A DNA stretch of 64,000 nt, from NCBI RefSeq assembly GCF_000012865.1, contig NC_007503.1:496001-560000 (forward strand). Reading direction: 5' to 3'. The position numbers and the translations under genes were made by a program. The notes under the pieces were generated by a model. The model was not told the DNA's origin. It did no database searches and was given only the letters and a program-made list of their open reading frames with translations. Of the stretch, positions 58,833 through 64,000 are shown one piece after another (within the stretch, counting starts at the first letter, position 1; every line of letters begins with the position of its first letter). The stretch comes from Carboxydothermus hydrogenoformans Z-2901. GTDB lineage: Bacteria > Bacillota > Z-2901 > Carboxydothermales > Carboxydothermaceae.

Positions 58833-60221
58833 ATGGATAACTTCACAATAAACGAAGTGTTACGGGAAGCGGCCCGCCGGGGAGCGCCCTTTGCGGAAAT
58901 ATATTTTGAAGAAAAAAATAACTTTGGCCTTGTTTTAGAAGACGGAAAAATTGAAAAAGTAACTCAGGGTTACGAAGCTGGTGCCGGTATCCGGGTGATA
59001 GATGATAACGGAAGAACAACTTACGCCTATACCAATGATTTATCTTTGGAAGCTCTTTTAAAGGCCGTTCGGGTAGCTACTCTGGGTTTAAATGGGTTAA
59101 AGGACAGTGTGAGCCTGGAAAATCCCGAAGTCACCTCCGGTAACGTGCAGATTAAGCCGGGAGAAGTGGCAGCGGAAGAAAAACTAAACCTTTTAAAAGT
59201 TGCCGATGAAGAGATCAGAAGACTCGGTCCTGAAATTCGCCAGGTGCAGGCGAGTTACGGGGAGTTGGAAGCCAAAGTAGTTATTGCCAATACCGAAGGC
59301 ACTTATGTTGAGATGAACAAAACCCGGGTGCGGTTTGCGGTCCAGGCGGTAGCGGAAAAAGATGGGGTTATTCAGACCGGCTACGATGCCATAGGTACTA
59401 CCAAAGGTTTTGAGACTTTTAAGGAGCAGCAGGTGGATGTTGCGGCCCGGGCAGCGGGAGAACGGGCCATTAAAATGCTTTCGGCCGAGCCCGCCCCTTC
59501 GGGGGAAATGCCGGTGGTGATGGCCGGTGAAGCCGGCGGCACCATGATTCACGAAGCTTCGGGGCACGGCCTGGAGGCGGACATAGTCCAAAAGCGAATG
59601 AGCGTTTATGCCGGAAAAAAGGGTCAGAAGGTGGCCTCGCCATTGATTACTGTGGTGGATGATGGCACAATCCCCGGAAAATACGGGACCGTACCGTACG
59701 ATGATGAAGGAAACAAAACGAAGAAAAATGTTCTCATTGACCGGGGGATTTTAACCGGTTATATGTATGACCGGCTAACTGCTAAAAAAGATAACGTTGA
59801 GCCTACCGGAAATGGAAGAAGGGAGTCGTATCAGCATAAACCGATTCCCCGGATGACTAACACGTATATAGCTCCCGGTGAAGACGACCCGGAAAAGATT
59901 ATTCGGGAGGTAAAAGAGGGTTTACTGGTTAAAAAAATGGGTGGTGGACAGGTGGACACCAATACCGGCGATTTTGTTTTTGAGGTATCCGAAGGGTACC
60001 TGATTGAAGACGGCCAGGTTACCGTTCCGGTAAGAGGAGCTACTTTAACCGGCAACGGCCCCAAAGTTTTAAACAATGTGCTGGCCGTAGGTAAAGACCT
60101 GGGCTGGTCTATCGGTACCTGCGGTAAAGACGGCCAGGGCGTTCCCGTTTCCGACGCCCAGCCTACTCTCTTAATTGGTAACCTGGTGGTAGGTGGCACC
60201 GGCCGCATCCGCCGCAAATAG
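58833..60221 (+). CDS. tldD: TldD family metalloprotease
   Basis: This 462-residue zinc peptidase has the modified metal motif HEASGHGLEAD (HExxxH) and the conserved end IGTCGKDGQGVPVSDAQPTL. TldD usually acts with TldE on modified or unfolded peptides; no tldE is present here. The ATG follows GAGGGGGAAAGCC. It is monocistronic or shares a transcript with the FmdB-type gene 60 bases on. Confidence 0.95.
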   Translation: MDNFTINEVLREAARRGAPFAEIYFEEKNNFGLVLEDGKIEKVTQGYEAGAGIRVIDDNGRTTYAYTNDLSLEALLKAVRVATLGLNGLKDSVSLENPEVTSGNVQIKPGEVAAEEKLNLLKVADEEIRRLGPEIRQVQASYGELEAKVVIANTEGTYVEMNKTRVRFAVQAVAEKDGVIQTGYDAIGTTKGFETFKEQQVDVAARAAGERAIKMLSAEPAPSGEMPVVMAGEAGGTMIHEASGHGLEADIVQKRMSVYAGKKGQKVASPLITVVDDGTIPGKYGTVPYDDEGNKTKKNVLIDRGILTGYMYDRLTAKKDNVEPTGNGRRESYQHKPIPRMTNTYIAPGEDDPEKIIREVKEGLLVKKMGGGQVDTNTGDFVFEVSEGYLIEDGQVTVPVRGATLTGNGPKVLNNVLAVGKDLGWSIGTCGKDGQGVPVSDAQPTLLIGNLVVGGTGRIRRK

Positions 60222-60281
60222 CAAAAAGAGGTATAATTTTAGGGACTGTCCCCAAATTTATACTTGAGGAGGGTGTAGTGT

Positions 60282-60509
60282 ATGCCGGCGTATGATTTTC
60301 GCTGTAACGATTGTGGCGAACTTTTTACCGTAAGATGCTCCATTTCCGAAAAGGAAAATGTCACTTGCCCCAAATGCGGTGGCAAAAATTTAACCCAGCG
60401 TTTAACCGGGTTTATGATAATGGGTAAGTCTTCCTCAAATGGAGAGGGGGCAATGGCATCCGGTTCAAGCTGCAGCGGCAAAAGCTGTTCCGGTTGTTCT
60501 GGGTGTTAA
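60282..60509 (+). CDS. FmdB family zinc ribbon protein
   Basis: The 75-residue protein has the FmdB zinc ribbon, CNDCGELF with CPKCGG, followed by a serine-, glycine- and cysteine-rich tail (SGSSCSGKSCSGCSGC). The family is a small putative regulatory ribbon first named in formamidase operons; its function remains unclear. The ATG follows GAGGAGGGTG. Confidence 0.9.
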   Translation: MPAYDFRCNDCGELFTVRCSISEKENVTCPKCGGKNLTQRLTGFMIMGKSSSNGEGAMASGSSCSGKSCSGCSGC

Positions 60510-60525
60510 TGTGGATTTCAAAAGA

Positions 60526-60551
60526 GTCGGCTTTTGCCGGCTATTTTTTTG
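60526..60551 (+). terminator. Rho-independent terminator after the zinc ribbon gene
   Basis: AGTCGGC and GCCGGCT (one G/T pair) surround a TTTT loop and are followed by ATTTTTTT. Confidence 0.88.
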
Positions 60552-60612
60552 CCTGTTAAAAAATTCTTACCAGATTGAAGTAATATCCTGAAAAATTTCT
60601 CAATATATATAC

Positions 60613-60702
60613 TCTCGGGTAAAAAATTTGGCAATAGATAAGGCACCCGGGGGGAAAAGGGGGTGAAAAAGGACACCCCCGGTGCCAAAACCCGAGAGGA
60701 GG
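60613..60702 (+). promoter_or_regulatory. Structured leader with competing stems before the multihaem cytochrome
   Basis: TCTCGGG (60613) pairs with CCCGAGA (60691), whose end abuts the AGGAGG ribosome site. Inside, two arrangements compete for the same TGCC: TTTGGCA (60627) with TGCCAAA (60683), or GGCACC (60642) with GGTGCC (60681), the latter stacked on GGGGGTG (60659) with CACCCCC (60674). The alternatives are mutually exclusive, as in switching leaders. It does not match the cyclic di-GMP (GEMM) core that I know. Confidence 0.55.
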
Positions 60703-60709
60703 AGTTTTT

Positions 60710-62773
60710 TTGCGAAATTTTATGTTTTTTCTTTTCTTCGGACTCATCCTGGGGGTTGTAACATCGACTGCTTTTGCTGCCCAGATAAGGGTAGGCCAGG
60801 ATTACGGACCAACTCCCAAGTACTTTAATGCCGATGATAAAGCCTATTACCCCGCGGAAATTTACCTGCCCAATGAAACCAATCCTGCCCGGTACCGCAT
60901 CCACTCCAATTATAGCCGGAATACCGATGCCTGTGCTGCCTGCCACGCCACCCACACGGCAGTGGGGGAAACCCTGCTCCAGTGGGGAACGGTATATGAT
61001 ACCTGCATGGCCTGCCACGACGGCACCATTTCCACCACTTATAATGTGCAGGAAGGGGAAATAGGCGCCAACGGTAAACCCACTTACGGCGGTATGTTTG
61101 GCATAGGTAATGAACCTTTTCTTTCCAACCATCTGGTGACCGGAGCGGTAAAAATCTTTGCTGCACCCGGTGGAAATATCACCGGAAATTATGAAACCTA
61201 TGATGTACCGGACCAGGGGCAGGGAAAAATGTGGGATATAACCTTTGGCTGTGAGTCCTGCCACAGCCCTCACGGCTTGGGCGGCAACGCCCGCATCTTA
61301 AACCCCAATGTTAATGCATACAGCCTGGTAAATTATAAGACTAATTTTTCCCTTAAAAAAGTTACTGAAGGGAATGAGACTTTCTGGGTAGCCTTAAGTA
61401 GCGGCAACAGTTTTGATTCCACTGCCAAAAATGCTTACCAGTGGGTAAGAAGTTATCCGTATCTTAAAGGAACAAAAGTTTATTTTGATGGTACTGAAAA
61501 AGTCGAGGGAGTGGACTATGAACTTAGTAATTCCCAGGGGTATACTAAAATAAAAGTTTTACAGGGTAATCCTGCCACCATTACGGCGTCCTTTTATCCC
61601 GCCCTGCAAGTAGCCATGACCATTACCAATTATCTTGATGGTGATAACACTTCCCAGTCTCCCGACTCCGAAACGGTCATTCACGTAAAAGGCATCAATG
61701 CTTTCTGCGGGGCTTGCCATACCGACTACAATACCGAAAACGTTTATAAGGATAGTACGAAATCAGAACCCAACGGCTCTTCCGACCTTTTAAACGGGAA
61801 ATACACGGAAGCTTACCGGCACCAGGTTGGTTTTAACGTGGCCGACTTTGAACAGTATCTTCCAAACTCCAATATGGCTTATGAGCTCCGGGGTGGTAAA
61901 AAATTCATGACCTGTCTTACCTGCCATTATGCTCATGGTGTAAGTCAAAGTTTTTGGGAGAAGACATTAGAAGGGAACTGGTTCCCGGAAGCAAAAAGTT
62001 ACTGGGGTACCTTGCCGTTAGTTGAAATTGCCGGATCTTCTGCTCTAAAACGGGCTCCCAACATGGCGACCTGCGAAACCTGCCACCGTAAAGGTCCTGC
62101 TTCCGAAGGATATACGGCCAATTCTGCAGGAAGTACGCCGGGAAATAATCGTGATACTCCTGTAAATCCTTCCTTCCCATTGACCCGGGTAGACAACACC
62201 CTCTGCCAAAAATGTCACGAAAAAATCTATACCGGCTGGCTGCAAACTAAACACGCAAATCTAAGGGGAGATAGGGTAGACTGTCAGGATTGCCATACCG
62301 GCGGCAGTGAACACGTAAAGTCGCCTTCAGGGACGTATATGGATAGCATTTCTGAGCTAAATTACCAGCAGCAGGTAGCAAAATGTGCAGGTGCCAATTG
62401 TCACGGAAATACCAGTGATAGTTTAGCAAACATGGATTATAACAACGATACCATAAGCTTTGTAGACAGCAGCACTCCCCAGGTAAGAGAACATGTCAGC
62501 AGTAAGCACTACAACGTAGGTGCGATGACCTGTACTACATGCCATAATCCTCACGGAGTAATTAAGCACAACAATCAAACCTATGAGTTAAAATACCAGC
62601 CCAATTCCCTCTGTGCCTTTTGCCACGATTTAGGCGAATTTGCCGGTGCCTTTAACTGGGAAGATTATATGCCTCCGGTTCCAAGGGCAGCGGTAAATGG
62701 TGCTGCCTATCATCTCCACTCTTTTACCTATAAAGAAGCCAATTTTCCCGGGTGGTTGGATAGTGATCATTAA
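60710..62773 (+). CDS. Secreted multihaem c-type cytochrome (11 haem sites)
   Basis: The 687-residue protein has a signal peptide (RNFMFFLFFGLILGVVTSTAFA) and no other membrane segment, so it should be released or wall-associated. It has ten CxxCH motifs (first CAACH and CMACH near residues 70 and 100, last CAFCH near 645) and one unusual CAGANCH (C-x4-CH). Several sites are followed by a second histidine (CAACHATH, CESCHSPHG), as in doubled-CxxCH domains. Between haems lie beta-rich stretches. TTG at 60710 follows GAGGAGG. Its paralogue follows at 63113; a role in electron transfer to outside acceptors is likely. Confidence 0.9.
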   Translation: MRNFMFFLFFGLILGVVTSTAFAAQIRVGQDYGPTPKYFNADDKAYYPAEIYLPNETNPARYRIHSNYSRNTDACAACHATHTAVGETLLQWGTVYDTCMACHDGTISTTYNVQEGEIGANGKPTYGGMFGIGNEPFLSNHLVTGAVKIFAAPGGNITGNYETYDVPDQGQGKMWDITFGCESCHSPHGLGGNARILNPNVNAYSLVNYKTNFSLKKVTEGNETFWVALSSGNSFDSTAKNAYQWVRSYPYLKGTKVYFDGTEKVEGVDYELSNSQGYTKIKVLQGNPATITASFYPALQVAMTITNYLDGDNTSQSPDSETVIHVKGINAFCGACHTDYNTENVYKDSTKSEPNGSSDLLNGKYTEAYRHQVGFNVADFEQYLPNSNMAYELRGGKKFMTCLTCHYAHGVSQSFWEKTLEGNWFPEAKSYWGTLPLVEIAGSSALKRAPNMATCETCHRKGPASEGYTANSAGSTPGNNRDTPVNPSFPLTRVDNTLCQKCHEKIYTGWLQTKHANLRGDRVDCQDCHTGGSEHVKSPSGTYMDSISELNYQQQVAKCAGANCHGNTSDSLANMDYNNDTISFVDSSTPQVREHVSSKHYNVGAMTCTTCHNPHGVIKHNNQTYELKYQPNSLCAFCHDLGEFAGAFNWEDYMPPVPRAAVNGAAYHLHSFTYKEANFPGWLDSDH

Positions 62774-62789
62774 AAAATAAAGTGAAAGT

Positions 62790-62815
62790 AGCGGGGATAG
62801 TTCCCCGCTTTTTTT
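62790..62815 (+). terminator. Rho-independent terminator between the two cytochrome genes
   Basis: AGCGGGG and CCCCGCT form a 7-bp stem with a six-base loop and run into seven T, so the second cytochrome gene has its own promoter or depends on read-through. Confidence 0.9.
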
Positions 62816-63039
62816 GTGGTAAAAATAACAAATCGAAATATTACATATAAAAAAATAGAATTAATACTGCGAAAATAAAAGAAAAATTTGCAAAAGCTTG
62901 ATAATTAAAGAAAAATAGCATTTACGGAATTTTTGCTGCAATAAATCTAACTTATCGATATAAATAACATTTAAAACAAAGATAAAGGAAATATTTACCA
63001 AAACATCTAATTAATAGCATAAAAATAATAATGCCTGTA
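62816..63039. other. Very AT-rich spacer before the second cytochrome gene
   Basis: About 220 bases with only scattered G and C, no reading frame and many A-tracts. It probably holds the promoter; one candidate is TTACCA (62995), 17 bases, CATAAA (63018). A-tract phasing may bend the DNA. I see no other feature. Confidence 0.4.
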
Positions 63040-63086
63040 CGGATAAACCGCCGGGAAAGGAGGGAAGAGGTAATACGGCGCATCCG
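63040..63086 (+). promoter_or_regulatory. Leader hairpin before the second cytochrome gene
   Basis: CGGAT/ATCCG and CGCCG/CGGCG stack, with an AAAC side bulge and one bulged C, around a purine-rich loop that contains GGAGGG and AGAGG. It ends 10 bases before the ribosome site region of the gene at 63113. It differs from the first cytochrome's leader. Confidence 0.4.
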
Positions 63087-63112
63087 GAATTAAAGGAAAG
63101 GAGGAGGAAGTA

Positions 63113-64000
63113 TTGAAGGGGAAGATTAAGGTATTGTGTTTACTGATTTTAGCCCTGCTGATTTTAGGGTCCAACGCTTACGCCGCCCAGCTTTTGACGG
63201 GCGACACCTACGCCCCTACGGTAAAGAAAGTATATGACGAGCAGAGGGGCATGGTAAGTAAGTTTAATGCCGATGATAAAACCTATTACCCCAATGAAAT
63301 TTATTTACCCAATGAAGCCAATCCTGCCAATTACCGCATTCACACCAACTATTCCAAAAACACCGACGCCTGTGCGGCCTGCCACGCCACCCACACGGCG
63401 GTAGGTCAAACCCTTTTACAGTGGGGAACGGTGTACGACACCTGCATGGCCTGCCATGACGGCACCATCTCGACCACCTATGATGTGCAAATGGGAACCA
63501 TCGCCACTACCCAAAAGCCCACCTACGGCGGAATGTTTGGCAGCGGCAATGAAGATTCCCTCTCCAACCACTTGGTCACCGGAGCGGTTCAGATTTTCGC
63601 TGCCCCCGGGGGAAACGTTACCGGCAACTATGAAACCAACGACACTCCCGACAAAGCCGGTGCCACTGCCTGGGATATTACCTTTGGCTGTGAATCGTGC
63701 CATAGCCCCCACGGCTTGGGCGGTAACGCCCGAATCCTAAACCCCAACGTCAATGCTTACAGCTACCTGAACTACAAGTCCAATGTGGCGTATGTTTATA
63801 ATTCTGCTACCGGTTATTACGAAAACAGCCAGAAATATCAGTGGGTCAGAAGCTATCCTTACAATAAAGGCACCCAGGTCTGGGTAAACGGTCAGTTAAA
63901 GACCGAAGGGGTGGACTACCTTTTGGACGGTACCAGCGGCGAAACCAGGATTAAATTACTCCAGGGAAACGGCAGCGTAACGGTAGTATATGCCTACTTC
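63113..64000 (+). CDS. Second secreted multihaem cytochrome, paralogue (3' end cut by window)
   Basis: This is a tandem paralogue of the preceding cytochrome, open to the window end with 296 codons visible. TTG at 63113 follows GGAGGAGG. A signal peptide (KVLCLLILALLILGSNAYAA) is followed by a segment nearly identical to its neighbour (FNADDKTYYPNEIYLPNE, then ACAACHATHTAVG and CMACHDGTISTTY), and a third haem at CESCHSPHGLGGNARILNPN. The third part diverges. Three haem sites are visible; more are expected beyond the edge. Confidence 0.88.
   Translation, partial: MKGKIKVLCLLILALLILGSNAYAAQLLTGDTYAPTVKKVYDEQRGMVSKFNADDKTYYPNEIYLPNEANPANYRIHTNYSKNTDACAACHATHTAVGQTLLQWGTVYDTCMACHDGTISTTYDVQMGTIATTQKPTYGGMFGSGNEDSLSNHLVTGAVQIFAAPGGNVTGNYETNDTPDKAGATAWDITFGCESCHSPHGLGGNARILNPNVNAYSYLNYKSNVAYVYNSATGYYENSQKYQWVRSYPYNKGTQVWVNGQLKTEGVDYLLDGTSGETRIKLLQGNGSVTVVYAYF

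Noticed and set aside
60613-60690. Cyclic di-GMP/cGAMP (GEMM) riboswitch before the multihaem cytochrome
   Set aside because: The context is suggestive because Geobacter cytochromes use GEMM switches, but the conserved core sequences of GEMM-I and the class II switch are absent.
1-64000. tRNA, rRNA, CRISPR arrays or prophage
   Set aside because: No cloverleaf-like segments, rRNA signatures, regularly spaced repeats or phage structural genes were seen when reading the window.

Overview
The window reads as chromosome of a thermophilic, anaerobic, spore-forming Firmicute. The clues are an intact sporulation sigma-K gene, ferredoxin-dependent oxoacid metabolism, many multihaem c-type cytochromes, strong GGAGG ribosome binding sites and an AT-leaning base composition. 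From memory of such gene sets the closest match is the Carboxydothermus group; that is inference, not a database result. No tRNA, rRNA or CRISPR array was seen.

Layout. 1-5087 (minus strand): leucine dehydrogenase plus a three-subunit 2-oxoacid:ferredoxin oxidoreductase, behind a textbook sigma-54 promoter and next to a BkdR-like sigma-54 activator; together a branched-chain amino acid oxidation unit. 5231-8720: methylaspartate ammonia-lyase with AtuA-like and DUF4387 genes, then thymidine kinase. 8861-17327: CoA-binding protein, hemerythrin, MFS exporter, M29-like peptidase, an unknown gene, CaiB-type CoA-transferase, acyl-CoA synthetase, macrodomain protein and an iron-sulfur flavoprotein. 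17368-18982 (minus): PiT phosphate transporter and its DUF47 partner. 19142-21202: a GC-rich IS200/IS605 element (tnpA, tnpB, probable reRNA) lodged between the promoter and the ribosome binding site of a metallo-beta-lactamase-fold gene.

22087-31662 is the respiratory core: a Tat-exported NapA-like molybdoenzyme, an iron-sulfur subunit, a wall-anchored (SLH-like) monohaem protein, a 20-haem NapC/NrfH-like cytochrome, a haem-sensor histidine kinase with an OmpR-type regulator, and a convergent nrfA nitrite reductase. The same 11-bp-period direct repeat lies upstream of both the molybdoenzyme operon and nrfA, which suggests that the encoded regulator controls both. 31751-35398 holds poorly known exported proteins, a 33-residue membrane protein and a decayed lipoprotein gene. 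35976-36680 is sigK behind a sigma-K-like promoter.

36714-45313: KimA-like potassium transporter, a ModE-like regulator with chromate-transporter and MoeA-like genes, yqeG, aroE, aroC, a TusA/YedE sulfur pair and a lipoprotein. 46250-48308: a LysR regulator, then two homologous hairpin-terminator elements, each with its own promoter, in front of an aroK-aroB fusion. 48371-58723: a complete type IV pilus/pseudopilus operon. 58833-60509: tldD and an FmdB zinc ribbon. 60613-64000: two tandem paralogous extracellular multihaem cytochromes, the first behind a leader able to form alternative stems, the second cut by the window end. Pili plus wall-anchored and secreted cytochromes point to electron transfer to acceptors outside the membrane.
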